Below are positions 45,950 to 55,647 of a stretch of 64,000 nt of DNA, one piece after another. The notes under the pieces were generated by a model. It saw nothing but the letters and a program-made list of their open reading frames with translations. It was not told the DNA's origin and did not search any database. The stretch spans positions 1 through 64,000 of the forward strand of contig NZ_KB893139.1 in assembly GCF_000374005.1 (NCBI RefSeq). Direction: 5' to 3'. A program made the translations under genes and the position numbers. Numbering within the stretch: position 1 is the stretch's first letter; each line of letters starts with the position of its first letter. The stretch is from Kiloniella laminariae DSM 19542. Its GTDB lineage: Bacteria; Pseudomonadota; Alphaproteobacteria; Kiloniellales; Kiloniellaceae.

Positions 45950-47406
45950 TTTCTGGTATCTGGTAAAAGCTTACCCGGGTTCATCAGGTTTTTTGGGTCA
46001 AGGCTTTGCTTGATCTGCTGCATCATCCTGATTTCCAGTGGGGATTTATAGTGCAGGTTTTCTTTAAGTTTGACCCGACCAATACCGTGTTCTGCTGAAA
46101 TGCTGCCCCCCATTTCGACGACGATGTCATGGACAATGCGGTTGAGCGCGTCCCAGTGGGCGAGATATTCGTCCTTGTCCATCGCGATGGGCTGACTGAG
46201 GTTATAGTGGATGTTGCCATCGCCGATATGACCGAAGGGGTAGGGGCGAATAGTGGGCAGGTAAGCCTCGACCGCCGCATTGGCTTTGCGGATAAAGGCG
46301 GGGATCACCGAAAGCGGGACGGAGATATCGTGTTTGATCGATCCGCCCTCGGCCTTTTGGCAGAGGGTGATGTTTTCGCGCAAGCGCCAGAAACTGTCGG
46401 CCTGTGCTGTATTCTGGGCCAGAGCGGCATCGGTGATCCAGCCCTTTTCGAGTGCCAGTTCCAGATAGCTTTCAAACAGGGTCGGCAGGTTGGCCTGCTG
46501 TGTCCCGGCGCTGGCTTCAAGCAGGACATACCAGTCGTGGGGTTGCGCCAGCGGATCGGTAATGTCTTGCGCGTGTTTAAGGGCAAAATCCATACCGATG
46601 CGCGGGATCAGTTCGAAAGAATTCAACGCCTCACCAATGACAGACTGCGCCAGGCTGAGCAGAGGCAGGGCATCTTCCAGCTGTCCCAGCGCGATAAAGG
46701 CAGTGCTGCGTTCTTTGGTGGCCGGAAAAAGTTTCAATACGGCGGCAGTGATGACGCCCAGTGTCCCTTCAGAACCGATAAACAGCTGCTTGAGGTCATA
46801 GCCCGTGTTGTCCTTGCGCAGAGAGCGCAAGCCGTCCCAGACTTCGCCTTCAGCAGTCACAACTTCCAGCCCGAGCACCAGGGCGCGGCTATTGCCATAA
46901 CGGATGACATTGATCCCTCCCGCATTGCTGGCGATGTTTCCGCCGATCTGGCAGGTGCCTTCCGATCCCAGCGAAAGCGGAAAAAAACGATCAACCCTAG
47001 CTGCGGCGTCCTGTATATTCTGCAGAATACAGCCTGCTTCAACGGTCATGGTATTGTTGAGCGGGTCGAGGTTCCTGACCCTGTTCATGCGGCTGAGGCT
47101 GAGAATAATCGCCCGGTCTTCGGCAAAGGCAATCCCGGCGCTGACCAGCCCGGTATTGCCTCCCTGGGGAACGACAGCAACGTTGTGATCGCAGCAAAGC
47201 TTCATAACCTCTGCGACTTCTTGCGTTGTTGCGGGTTTGACCACACAGGCCGTCGCACCGACAAAGCGTCCACGCTGTTCGGTAACGTGAGGCAGGATTT
47301 CCTCTGCTGCGGTCAGAAGCCCCTTGTCGTCCACAATTTGCCTCAGAGCTGCAAGAAAGCCTTCGGGCAGGGTGGGCAGCGGGGCGCCGGTTGAATGTGA
47401 GGCCAT
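45946..47406 (-). CDS. FAD-linked 2-hydroxyacid dehydrogenase (GlcD/D2HGDH-like)
   Basis: A 486-residue flavoprotein. The FAD-binding type-4 domain is visible as VVPQGGNTGLVSAGI, NRVRNLDPLNNTMTVEAGC and the glycine-rich LGSEGTCQIGGNIASNAGG. The FAD-linked oxidase C-terminal domain ends in ISAEHGIGRVKLKENLHYKS. Candidate substrates are D-2-hydroxyglutarate, D-lactate or glycolate. No iron-sulphur GlcF partner is adjacent, which favours the single-subunit D-2-hydroxyglutarate type. Its last bases overlap the GNAT gene. Confidence 0.87.
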   Translation of the reverse strand: MASHSTGAPLPTLPEGFLAALRQIVDDKGLLTAAEEILPHVTEQRGRFVGATACVVKPATTQEVAEVMKLCCDHNVAVVPQGGNTGLVSAGIAFAEDRAIILSLSRMNRVRNLDPLNNTMTVEAGCILQNIQDAAARVDRFFPLSLGSEGTCQIGGNIASNAGGINVIRYGNSRALVLGLEVVTAEGEVWDGLRSLRKDNTGYDLKQLFIGSEGTLGVITAAVLKLFPATKERSTAFIALGQLEDALPLLSLAQSVIGEALNSFELIPRIGMDFALKHAQDITDPLAQPHDWYVLLEASAGTQQANLPTLFESYLELALEKGWITDAALAQNTAQADSFWRLRENITLCQKAEGGSIKHDISVPLSVIPAFIRKANAAVEAYLPTIRPYPFGHIGDGNIHYNLSQPIAMDKDEYLAHWDALNRIVHDIVVEMGGSISAEHGIGRVKLKENLHYKSPLEIRMMQQIKQSLDPKNLMNPGKLLPDTRK

Positions 47407-47504
47407 GGCAGAACAGGAGCTTTTATAAAGGTTTAGGGGCAGAAGTTACGTCTGTTTAAATCTAGTGTGCTTTTCAGTCGAGCGCCAGATCAAAGCGACA
47501 GCTT

Positions 47505-48980
47505 TTACCCTGCAGGGTTCTGGTCCAATAGTGATTCCAGAGATTTAAGCGCAGCGAGTGCCCGGTTACGCGCGGCAGAATGATCGACAATTGGATGCGG
47601 ATAATCCTTGCCCAGTGTGATATCTGCCTGTTTCAGCACACTTGCCGGAGCCTGCCAGGGGGCGTGGATATATTTTGCCGGAAGGCGCGCCAGTTCGGGA
47701 AGCCAGCGTTTGATATAGCTGCCTTCGGGATCGAACCTTTCGCCCTGCAGGACCGGATTGAAAATCCGGAAATAGGGGGCGGCGTCAGCGCCACAGCCAG
47801 CAACCCATTGCCAGCTCGCCGCATTGTTGGCGAGGTCTGCATCCACCAGCGTATCCCAAAACCACTTCTGGCCCTCCCGCCAGTCAATCAGCAGGTGCTT
47901 GATCAGAAAAGAAGCTGTGATCATTCGTACCCGGTTGTGCATCCAGCCACTGTGCCAGAGCTCGCGCATTCCTGCATCGACCAGCGGATAGCCCGTCAGG
48001 CCACGTTGCCAGGCGGCAAGATGTGTTTTATCCCTGCGCCAGGGAAAAGCCGCGTACTTTTCGCGAAAGGGTCGGGTCGGAAGGTCAGGGTTATGATGGA
48101 GAAGGTGGTGGGAAAACTCTCGCCAGACCAGTTCTTTCAGGAACACCTCTGCGCCTTGTGAAGGAAAGCCGTTTTCAATTGCACTGCTGGTCAGGGCGTG
48201 GTGCCAGCAGACACGGGGACTGATTTCGCCAAAGTGCAGATGTGGAGAGAGGCGGGATGTTCCCCTGATACCGGGCCAGTCGCGATCTCGGCCATAGCTG
48301 TCAATCGCGCCGTCGATGAAGTGCTCCAGTGCTGCTTCGGCGCCCTGTTCCCCGGGCTGCCAGTTCTGAGCCAGCCCGCTGCTCCAGTCCGGTTTTGCGG
48401 GGCAAAGTTGCCAGCTGGCGAGATCATCACCCGGGGGAAAACTTTCAGGGGCGAGAAGTATTTCCGGGCGGGGTTTTATGCCTTCGGTCTGAAGCTGTTT
48501 CAAGGCGGCCTTGTAAAAAGGGGTATAGATCTTGAAGGGGTGTTGCGCCCCGGTTTTCAGGCTTTCAGGTTCAAAGAGAAGGTTTCCGCCAAAGCGTCGG
48601 GCCGCGATACCAACAGCCCCGAGCTCTTGTGCCAGCATGCGTTCTTCTTCTGTGGACCAGGGTTCGTAACAGCGGGTGAAAAACACGGCGCTGGCTTTTG
48701 TTTCCAGGGCCAGATCCCGGACAACTTCGACAGCAGGTCCTGTGCGGAAGACAAGCCGGTTGCCATAGGGGGCAAGGTCGCGGGTCAGGCTTTGCAGGCT
48801 ATGATGCAGCCACCAGTTCGAAGCAGCCCCGCTGGTCCAGTCTCCGGCTGTGGTGTCATCATGGACATAGAGCAGGATAACCGGGGAGCCATTTTGACTC
48901 GCCGCAAAGAGAGCCGGGTTGTCAGCGAGACGGAGGTCGCGGCGGAACCAGTGAATAACGGGGGTAGGCATTGTCATCAA
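47505..48980 (-). CDS. phrB: Deoxyribodipyrimidine photolyase
   Basis: A 491-residue cryptochrome/photolyase-family enzyme. The N-terminal antenna domain begins PVIHWFRRDLRLADNPALFA. The FAD domain has ELVWREFSHHLLHHNPDLPT and the typical SWQWVAGCGADAAPYFRIFN with WRR and Asn residues of class I CPD photolyases. It repairs cyclobutane dimers with blue light. It is a single gene; two nearby ATGs at the start do not change the core. Confidence 0.92.
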   Translation of the reverse strand: MMTMPTPVIHWFRRDLRLADNPALFAASQNGSPVILLYVHDDTTAGDWTSGAASNWWLHHSLQSLTRDLAPYGNRLVFRTGPAVEVVRDLALETKASAVFFTRCYEPWSTEEERMLAQELGAVGIAARRFGGNLLFEPESLKTGAQHPFKIYTPFYKAALKQLQTEGIKPRPEILLAPESFPPGDDLASWQLCPAKPDWSSGLAQNWQPGEQGAEAALEHFIDGAIDSYGRDRDWPGIRGTSRLSPHLHFGEISPRVCWHHALTSSAIENGFPSQGAEVFLKELVWREFSHHLLHHNPDLPTRPFREKYAAFPWRRDKTHLAAWQRGLTGYPLVDAGMRELWHSGWMHNRVRMITASFLIKHLLIDWREGQKWFWDTLVDADLANNAASWQWVAGCGADAAPYFRIFNPVLQGERFDPEGSYIKRWLPELARLPAKYIHAPWQAPASVLKQADITLGKDYPHPIVDHSAARNRALAALKSLESLLDQNPAG

Positions 48981-49118
48981 AAATATATTGCTCTATGACC
49001 GAATGTATTGAAAATTATATCAACTTTAAAGGCTATAGTTGAACTCTCTCGACTATCTTGTGTGTTGCGAATAATTCCGGGGCTGAAGTCTTCTGGATCA
49101 TAGGGAAAGAAATAAAGG

Positions 49119-49724
49119 ATGGCAAAAACAGTCGTGTTTGATCTCGGTGGTGTTCTGGTGGACTGGAACCTGCGCTATCTCTATCGCCAGATTTTCAGTG
49201 ATCCGGCCGAGATGGAACGCTTTCTGGAACGGGTTTTTACCTTTGAAGCGAACCATCGGCTCGATGCTGGCGAGGCTTTTCAAGATGTCATCGGTGAACT
49301 GCAGCAAAAATTCCCGCAATATCATGCCGCGCTTGAAGCGTTGTTGACCCGCTGGCCGGAAACACTCGGGGAACAGATTGAGGGCACGGTAGAGATTCTG
49401 GAACAGCTTCATCATGCCGGGGTGCCACTTTATGCCCTGACCAACTGGTCAGCGGAAACCTTTCCCTTTGCCCTGGAACGATTTGCCTTTCTAAAGCGCT
49501 TTCGCGGGATCACGGTATCAGGTGAAGTCAAACTGGCCAAACCTGATCCGGCGATCTATCTCCGCCTGTTGACAGATTTTTCGCTAAAGTCCGAGAACTG
49601 TGTTTTTATCGATGACCGGGCCGACAACATCATGGTGGCAAAGGATCTCGGTTTCGAAACGATCCACTTTACGGACCCGGCCGCGTTGGAGACAAGCCTG
49701 AAGAGATATAATTTCCCGGCTTAA
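49119..49724 (+). CDS. HAD-family hydrolase (haloacid dehalogenase subfamily IA)
   Basis: A 201-residue hydrolase. Motif I is VVFDLGGVLVDWN with only one of the usual two Asp residues in the DxD pattern (DLGGV is standard for this subgroup). Motif II is in LYALTNWSAETFP and motif IV in VFIDDRADNIMVAKDLGF. It resembles YihX/YfnB-type sugar-phosphate or epoxide-hydrolase-like HADs. It is convergent with tsaC. Substrate unknown. Confidence 0.85.
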   Translation: MAKTVVFDLGGVLVDWNLRYLYRQIFSDPAEMERFLERVFTFEANHRLDAGEAFQDVIGELQQKFPQYHAALEALLTRWPETLGEQIEGTVEILEQLHHAGVPLYALTNWSAETFPFALERFAFLKRFRGITVSGEVKLAKPDPAIYLRLLTDFSLKSENCVFIDDRADNIMVAKDLGFETIHFTDPAALETSLKRYNFPA

Positions 49725-49747
49725 TCAAACCTGTCCCCGCATCAGGC

Positions 49748-50770
49748 TCAACGCGGCGCGGCGGCGCGTTTCAGTCTGTCGTTGATGGCAAGGCCAAGGC
49801 CCTGTTCGGGGAGCGGCACGACAGCAATTCCGACGATGTCCGTTCTGCTGTCCAGTTCGTGCAGGGCGGCGAATAGGTTCGCTGCAGCTTCGCGCAAATC
49901 TTCCGCCGGGCTGAGGTTCAGGGTAACGGCAGCCCCGGCAAGCACAGTAGAGCCAAAAGAAAGCAGGGCTTCATCAGCGAGTACGTGGGTGGCGTTAAGC
50001 CGGAGCGGCAGACGCGGTGCATAGTGGCTTTTCAGCAGACCTGGGGATTTGAGGCCGGAAGCTGCCTGCTTTGTCCTTGAAAGCTCTTCGGCTTTGCTTT
50101 CCATCAGCGATTGGCCAAGCTGGATTGGGCCGATAACTGCTTCGATCTGTTCTCTGGTCAGGGTACCGGGACGCAGTAATGCAGGCTGGGGGCCTGTCAG
50201 GTCGATTACGGTTGATTCCAGACCGACGGCGCAGGCTGGTCCTTTCAGGATACAGCTCACCCGATTGCCCAAAGAGCTGGCGACATGTTCTGCCGTCGTT
50301 GGACTGATCCTGCCGGAGGCATTGGCGCTGGGCGCGGCGAGGGGCAAGGCAAGCTGTTCGAGCAGTTGATGCGCCAGCGGATGTCCGGGAACCCGAACAG
50401 CCAGACTGTCAAGTCCGGCAGAGCAAATCGGGGCGATGTCGCAATTTTCCTGGCGGGGTAAAACCAGTGTCAACGGGCCGGGCCAGAAGGCCTGGGCCAG
50501 ATTCTCGGCCTGACTGGTGAAAATAACCCGTTTGGCTGCTGCGGCCTTATCAGAGAAATGAACAATCAGCGGATTAAAGCTGGGTCGGCCCTTGGCTTCG
50601 TAAATGCCCGCGCAGGCCTTGCCGTTGGTGGCATCTGCCCCAAGACCATAGACGGTTTCTGTTGGAAAGGCGACCAGACCACCAGCACGGAGCAGGTCGC
50701 AGGCAAGATCGAATCCGGCAGTGTCTGCGGTGATGATATTGTCATATGTTCCTGAGCGAGTGGCTGTCAT
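49748..50770 (-). CDS. tsaC: L-threonylcarbamoyladenylate synthase (Sua5 type)
   Basis: A 340-residue enzyme with an N-terminal YrdC domain (GGLVAFPTETVYGLGADATN; APSANASGRISPTTAEHVAS) and a C-terminal Sua5 domain (SPGLLKSHYAPRLPLRL). It makes threonylcarbamoyl-AMP for the t6A modification of tRNA. Length shows it is the Sua5 rather than the short TsaC form. It follows cysQ with a 40-base gap. Confidence 0.92.
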   Translation of the reverse strand: MTATRSGTYDNIITADTAGFDLACDLLRAGGLVAFPTETVYGLGADATNGKACAGIYEAKGRPSFNPLIVHFSDKAAAAKRVIFTSQAENLAQAFWPGPLTLVLPRQENCDIAPICSAGLDSLAVRVPGHPLAHQLLEQLALPLAAPSANASGRISPTTAEHVASSLGNRVSCILKGPACAVGLESTVIDLTGPQPALLRPGTLTREQIEAVIGPIQLGQSLMESKAEELSRTKQAASGLKSPGLLKSHYAPRLPLRLNATHVLADEALLSFGSTVLAGAAVTLNLSPAEDLREAAANLFAALHELDSRTDIVGIAVVPLPEQGLGLAINDRLKRAAAPR

Positions 50771-50810
50771 GGTATGGCCCCGGTCGTTTAGCTAGGATAG
50801 ACAATGAAGC

Positions 50811-51674
50811 TCAGGCTTCATCCTGTTCTTCGTTAGCGTCATCTTCAAACAGGTCAAACCCGGCATCGAGATGTTCACCTTCGGCAACAAAATAAGGGTT
50901 GCGGAAATTGTGTTTGCCATAGGTCAGGGGATCGCCATCCGCATCGCTCAGATGCCCGCCCGCGGCAAGCAGCACGGCGTGCGCAGCTGCAGTATCCCAC
51001 TCCATGGTTGGGCCAAAGCGGGGATAGAGGTCGGCACGTCCTGTAGCAATCAGGCAGATCTTCAGCGAGGAACCTGCCGAGATCTGTTCGTAGACCTTGC
51101 GATTTTCAAGGAAGGCGGCGAGATCCTCGTTATCGCCGTGGCGACGGCTGGCAACAACGGTTGCACCTTCTTCGGGAATTGGCCGGACCTGGGCAACAAT
51201 AGGCTCATAGCCTTCTTCGAAGAAGACACAGAGATCGGCAGAAACCCAGGTTTGACCCTTGGCTGGGGCATGGACGACACCAGCAACAGGAACACCGTTT
51301 TCGATCAGGCCGATGTTGACGGTGAATTCGCCGTTACGGTTGATAAATTCCTTGGTGCCATCAAGCGGATCAACCAGCCAGAAAAGTCCGTCTTCAATCG
51401 AGGGAATTTCTCCCTGAGAGGCCGCTTCTTCCGAAACCACCGGAATTTCAGGGGTGACGGTATTGAGTGCGCCGAGAATAAAGGCTTCAGCAGCTTGGTC
51501 AGCCTCAGTAACGGGAGAGGCATCGTCTTTGGTCTGAACCTGGATATCGCCATGACGGTTATAGACTTCCATAACAATCTCGCCCGCACGTTGGGCAATC
51601 ATGAGCAGGGCATTCATCAGATCGCGATTGTCATCGTGAACCGGAATTTCCGCTGGGATCTGTAAGGTGCTCAT
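50811..51674 (-). CDS. cysQ: 3'(2'),5'-bisphosphate nucleotidase CysQ
   Basis: A 287-residue inositol-monophosphatase-fold enzyme. Metal-binding motifs are WLVDPLDGTKEFINRNGEFT and the C-terminal PTMEWDTAAAHAVLLAAGG. It hydrolyses 3'-phosphoadenosine 5'-phosphate, a product of sulphate assimilation. The acidic tail (EDDANEEQDEA) is unusual for CysQ. It precedes tsaC, likely in one transcript. Confidence 0.9.
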   Translation of the reverse strand: MSTLQIPAEIPVHDDNRDLMNALLMIAQRAGEIVMEVYNRHGDIQVQTKDDASPVTEADQAAEAFILGALNTVTPEIPVVSEEAASQGEIPSIEDGLFWLVDPLDGTKEFINRNGEFTVNIGLIENGVPVAGVVHAPAKGQTWVSADLCVFFEEGYEPIVAQVRPIPEEGATVVASRRHGDNEDLAAFLENRKVYEQISAGSSLKICLIATGRADLYPRFGPTMEWDTAAAHAVLLAAGGHLSDADGDPLTYGKHNFRNPYFVAEGEHLDAGFDLFEDDANEEQDEA

Positions 51675-51777
51675 GATCTTATTTCCTCGCTCGGCAGCAG
51701 GCTATTAAAGTAATGAAACTGCTCCTAACTTATCAGAAGGGAACTGTCCAGCCTTTGAGGGGTTTCGCATATTATAT

Positions 51778-52128
51778 CTAGGCCTTCTGAGAAGACATCT
51801 CCTGATATTTTTTTTCGCGAAATGCAAGGAACAAAGGGAAAGAGAAAGCTATCCCTACTCCGAAGCAGAGAAGTATATATATGTATGCCCATTTCATACC
51901 CGCCCGCTTGGACTCAACTAAAACCCAAAGCGAAAACACGACAGCAGTAAAGTAAATGTCTATAGTTACAGCTGTAGTAGCGGAGTTGGCCAGAAGAGCT
52001 TTAAGGTATGGTCCAAAATTGAGGCTGTCACTTGTGGAGAAGTATTGAAAATTATAGTACCAAGTTGCTAATAATCCGAGAATGGATAAAGTAAAGTAGA
52101 TAAAAACAAGTGGCTTTGATTTTGGCAC
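51778..52128 (-). CDS. DUF2834-type small membrane protein (GTG start)
   Basis: A 116-residue protein with three hydrophobic segments (VFIYFTLSILGLLATWYYNF; TIDIYFTAVVFSLWVLVESK; YIYILLCFGVGIAFSFPLFL), matching the DUF2834 pattern. The start is placed at GTG 52128 because GGGAGG lies 10 bases upstream and the protein then begins just ahead of the first membrane helix. The open frame extends to 52200. Function unknown. Confidence 0.75.
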   Translation of the reverse strand: MPKSKPLVFIYFTLSILGLLATWYYNFQYFSTSDSLNFGPYLKALLANSATTAVTIDIYFTAVVFSLWVLVESKRAGMKWAYIYILLCFGVGIAFSFPLFLAFREKKYQEMSSQKA

Positions 52129-52222
52129 AGTATCTTTGCCTCCCAATTGAATTTGGTAGTACACTTTGTAATGAAACCTATTTATGCCATTGAAATTCAT
52201 TTGCTTTCAACAAGAAAGAATG

Positions 52223-52238
52223 TGCATTGATCAATGCA
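52223..52238. repeat. Perfect 16-bp palindrome TGCATTGATCAATGCA
   Basis: A self-complementary 16-mer lies in the gap between the DUF2834 gene and the lipoprotein gene at 52461. It is of operator size. Neither neighbour encodes a regulator, so its partner is unknown. Confidence 0.55.
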
Positions 52239-52460
52239 TCACTTCTATATTCTTCTTGGCTTTAAATCCGGACTGAATTTCTGCTTCCTGCTATGGGGAA
52301 GCATTAGAGAGCTCAGGTGAAAGTAGATTTTGTTGCAATGAAAGATAGTAAGTGGCATTACCTGCTGGTATTTTTTTGAAAGATCGAAAATAATCTGCCT
52401 GACTTCTTCCTCGCAACAGAGGTAAGTAAAACTCGGCCCGACCATCTGTTGGAGTTTACC

Positions 52461-53093
52461 TTGAACAAGAATCTTCTGATCATTGCTTTTGCTACTTTAT
52501 CGTTGTTGGCGGCATGCAGTGTCACCAAACCATCAGAGAATGCTCTGTCCCACCTTTCAAGCAGCTATACACCTGAACAGGTGGGATACTGTTATGGTCA
52601 TGGTTGTACCCTCAAAGGGGAGCTGCGTCTGGATGAAACCCAGTGGGGAGAAATCCAGGCGATGTTCAAGAATAAAGACTTGGACCCGGAGGCTGAACGG
52701 CTTGCTCTTGCGATGGCGGTCGGAAAACTTGAATATTACGCAGGTAGCCAAAACGGTACTTCAGGGGACAAGGCAGGGACCTTTATGGGGGATGTCGGCG
52801 ATAATCAGCTCGACTGTATTGATGAAGCGGTAAATGCCAGCAACTTTATCGGCCTGTTGCAACGCGATGGTTTGCTCCGGTATCACGAGCTGCGCAGACC
52901 GATTTTACGCAGTTGGGTGACAGGGAATATTCTGCATGCAACAGCAGTGATCGAAGAGGTTGATCCATTGGGCCGTGAAGAGGGAAGCAAATGGTCGGTT
53001 GACAGTTCGTTTTTCAAGAATGGAGAAAATGCGACCATAGCCCCCCTGGAGCAGTGGCAAACCGGGTGGGTTCCTGAAGGGGGCGTTAATTGA
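52461..53093 (+). CDS. Uncharacterised lipoprotein (TTG start)
   Basis: A 210-residue protein with a lipoprotein signal ending at the lipobox cysteine in LLAACSVTK. The mature part has two cysteines close together (GYCYGHGCTLKGEL) and a third in DCIDEAVNASNFIGLL. TTG 52461 is chosen because GGAG lies 7 bases upstream; the frame is open to TTG 52449. No family is recognised. It may belong with the following lipoprotein genes. Confidence 0.75.
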   Translation: MNKNLLIIAFATLSLLAACSVTKPSENALSHLSSSYTPEQVGYCYGHGCTLKGELRLDETQWGEIQAMFKNKDLDPEAERLALAMAVGKLEYYAGSQNGTSGDKAGTFMGDVGDNQLDCIDEAVNASNFIGLLQRDGLLRYHELRRPILRSWVTGNILHATAVIEEVDPLGREEGSKWSVDSSFFKNGENATIAPLEQWQTGWVPEGGVN

Positions 53094-53236
53094 GTTCCCA
53101 TCACCCTTACCTGATCATTTGAGCTAATATTTAGGGTTTATTAACGCTAAAGAAAGAGTTTTCCGATAAACAGAAGCAGTAACCGGATGATTGAAATAGT
53201 CCTCTTGTGTACTGAATTTGTTTAGTGGAGAGCTTT

Positions 53237-54031
53237 ATGCGGAAGCCTGCTGTGATCATGTTGGCCCTTGCCAGTCTTGCCCTGTCTGCCTGCGCAAAGC
53301 CCTGGGTCGCGCGCGATCAGGCCACAGGAACCGATCACAGCCAATACAAGGTCCTGACCTGGAATGACTGGAACCTGCTTGGAGAACGTGCCGCTGACAG
53401 GATTGCGGCCGATCTTGCAGTCGTACCGGATTTTCAGGTGGCGTCTCTTAATAACTCTGTCGAGGTTACCAGCGATACGGGCAGCGGTTCAGTTCCGGGC
53501 TATGTATCCTCCAGACCTTTTTATGTTCAGCCCGGCCCGGTGGATATGCCCTTCAGCCGGGCATTCAAACGGATACTGGAAACGCGGTTGCTGGAGCAGG
53601 GTGTACCAGTGGTAACTTCGCCCAAAGGGGCGATTATTGTCAATTATCAGGTCCAGAGTTTTTTCTATGACGAGGAAGGCATGCGTTTGCCTGCGTCTCC
53701 CTATTCCATTCTGGGGATAGCAACGGCAATAGGCATTACCGAGTACGGTAACTGGGGCAGGCTTTCAACCCTTGGTGCCGGGATTGGTGCTGCTGCATTG
53801 TTGCAGGAACTGGTCAGTGATGGTGCTGTAACCGATGCAGAGATTGTTTTGACCACAGCGGTGGCCCATGGGGACGAACTTTTACACCAGAAATCAGAAG
53901 TACTTTATGTCCGGCCTGAAGAACTTTCGCTTTATATGACAAGTACAGCTGCGGATCGACCAATCCGCAGTACCGGTACGACGGCAGACCAGCCGCTAGA
54001 AGTCAGGCCGATTGCGATTGTGACGCAATAG
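53237..54031 (+). CDS. Uncharacterised lipoprotein
   Basis: A 264-residue protein with a lipobox (LALSACAKPW). The mature part has an N-terminal YKVLTWNDWNLLGERAADRI and a later hydrophobic Gly/Ala stretch (LSTLGAGIGAAALLQELVSD). ATG 53237 is chosen because GGAG lies 7 bases upstream. It is likely an outer-membrane lipoprotein. A 12-bp tandem duplication covers its stop codon. No family could be named. Confidence 0.75.
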   Translation: MRKPAVIMLALASLALSACAKPWVARDQATGTDHSQYKVLTWNDWNLLGERAADRIAADLAVVPDFQVASLNNSVEVTSDTGSGSVPGYVSSRPFYVQPGPVDMPFSRAFKRILETRLLEQGVPVVTSPKGAIIVNYQVQSFFYDEEGMRLPASPYSILGIATAIGITEYGNWGRLSTLGAGIGAAALLQELVSDGAVTDAEIVLTTAVAHGDELLHQKSEVLYVRPEELSLYMTSTAADRPIRSTGTTADQPLEVRPIAIVTQ

Positions 54032-54043
54032 GTGACGCAATAG
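54020..54043. repeat. 12-bp tandem duplication across a stop codon
   Basis: GTGACGCAATAG occurs at 54020-54031 and again at 54032-54043. The first copy encodes the last residues and the stop of the preceding lipoprotein. The second repeats the same codons in frame, ending again in TAG. Confidence 0.9.
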
Positions 54044-54142
54044 GTATTGTGCAAAAGACACTAAGTTTATGAGACAATAGATCCAGACTGCAGGGCAACA
54101 ATCAGAAGAGACCTGCGTCGCGGGGGAGTAGGAAGATCCATA

Positions 54143-54724
54143 ATGTATAAATTTGCTGTATCCGCATTCCTTTCACTGGGCATTTCTGCCTGTGCCCCCG
54201 AATATTTTAACGTCTACAGTGAACCTGCGCCGGAACACAGTGTCACAAGCAGCGATAAATTGCTGCCCGAAGTCTATAATGCGGCAGATACACTGGTTTA
54301 CAGCTCAAACCAGCCGCTGGACCGCAATGCGTCGGTTCTGGTTGCTTCGATTGTCAATGTTGATGCGCTCGAGACCAGCTCGACTTTTGGTCGGACGGTT
54401 GGTGAACAGCTCTCTGGTCGAATTGCCCAGCTTGGCTATGCGGTATCGGAGGTGAAGATGCGGGATTCCCTTGCGGTTCGCCCTGCACAGGGTGAGCTTA
54501 TGCTGTCGCGCGATTTGGCATTCCTCGCTGGCCGCCAGGATGCCCAGGCGGTTTTGACCGGAACCTATTCTGTCGGTGTGGATACGGTCTATGTCAATCT
54601 CAAGCTCCTGCGGGCGGGTGATGGCCGCATTCTCTCGGCGACAGATTTTAAATTGCCGCTTGATCCGGATCTGGATGCGATGTTGCCAAAACAAACCGAA
54701 GGCGGCTGGGTCTTGGTGCAGTAA
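54143..54724 (+). CDS. FlgO-like outer-membrane lipoprotein
   Basis: A 193-residue protein with lipobox GISACAPE. The body (NASVLVASIVNVDALETSST, then FGRTVGEQLSGRIAQLGYAV, later QDAQAVLTGTYSVGVDTVYV) matches the FlgO domain, found in flagellar-associated outer-membrane proteins of Vibrio. No flagellar gene is in the window, so a motility role is unproven. It lies 111 bases after the preceding lipoprotein. Confidence 0.8.
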   Translation: MYKFAVSAFLSLGISACAPEYFNVYSEPAPEHSVTSSDKLLPEVYNAADTLVYSSNQPLDRNASVLVASIVNVDALETSSTFGRTVGEQLSGRIAQLGYAVSEVKMRDSLAVRPAQGELMLSRDLAFLAGRQDAQAVLTGTYSVGVDTVYVNLKLLRAGDGRILSATDFKLPLDPDLDAMLPKQTEGGWVLVQ

Positions 54725-55050
54725 TTACTCTGCGAGTGGGAGGCCGAATTTAACAAATAGGTATCTCTGACCAAACTTTTTATACCTCAGGCAACCTTGT
54801 CGTTTTTGAATCTGGTTATCTTTCCAGACCAGATCAGTTCTGTTTTATTTTTACTTCTGCAGGGTGTTTTTCCTTTTTGTTTTCCCGTAAATGTTGTCCA
54901 TTATCCTCTGTTTAACGAGGTGTATCTTCTTGATTCGGAATAGCTGGTCAGCGGGTTTTTCGCTGAACAGTGAATTTTGGGTCAAGTCTATACGCATCAC
55001 AGGAAAAGAAAGCCCTTGCCAGGCTGATTGAAAAAAAATTGGGGTATTGT
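54725..55050. other. Gene-free AT-rich stretch
   Basis: A stretch of 326 bases without a credible gene. It is rich in T-runs (54780-54880) and presumably holds the end of the FlgO-like transcript and the promoter of the next lipoprotein. Confidence 0.5.
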
Positions 55051-55635
55051 ATGTTTAAAAAATTGGGAATTTTTGTCTTACTGTCTGCTTTGCTTGCTGG
55101 GTGTCAGACGACTTCGGAAACGGACAGAAAAAAGGGGAAAGAACTTTCCGCGAGTGAATGTCCGGTCAATCTTGGCGGAGAGATTTTATCAAAAGCGAAT
55201 GAGAAAAATTGTAACCGTTATCTGTCTAGCAATAATGTTGCATACTATTATTTAGCTTTTTGGAGCTGGAAAGATGATTCTAGTGATAGGGCTTCTTTCA
55301 TATACTACGCTCCGATTAAAAGTTATCAATACTGGAAGAATAAAGAGGATTATACAAAAGAACTAATCCACAGTTGGGATGGTTTTAAAAAAATTGATTT
55401 AGAAAAAGTAACGACTCTTCAGTGCTCTAGCTATAATTGTTTTACTTTTTTAGTTCCTAATGAAGATAGCGCATGTCTAGTGTTTGCCAGGGATGCAAAA
55501 AAAGGAGAGAGAATGTCTGATACACCTGGAGCGACAGACCTGTTGGAAGGGTTCGTCTGTGATGAGAGAAAATCAAACGTTTACTCTCTTTCAGATGCGA
55601 ACACCTTTCTGAGTGAAATTAGAGTAAAGAAATAA
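55051..55635 (+). CDS. Uncharacterised AT-rich lipoprotein
   Basis: A 194-residue protein with lipobox SALLAGCQTT. The mature sequence is rich in Lys, Ser, Asn and Tyr (NNVAYYYLAFWSWKDDSSDR) and holds several cysteines. Codon use favours A/T ends, unlike neighbours, so horizontal acquisition is likely. ATG 55051 is chosen because it starts the signal peptide; the frame is open from 54970. A strong terminator follows. Confidence 0.7.
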   Translation: MFKKLGIFVLLSALLAGCQTTSETDRKKGKELSASECPVNLGGEILSKANEKNCNRYLSSNNVAYYYLAFWSWKDDSSDRASFIYYAPIKSYQYWKNKEDYTKELIHSWDGFKKIDLEKVTTLQCSSYNCFTFLVPNEDSACLVFARDAKKGERMSDTPGATDLLEGFVCDERKSNVYSLSDANTFLSEIRVKK

Positions 55636-55647
55636 CCTATCTTTTTT

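Noticed and set aside
46129-47394. 421-codon forward open frame
   Set aside because: It is antisense to the FAD-linked oxidase, which has conserved motifs throughout.
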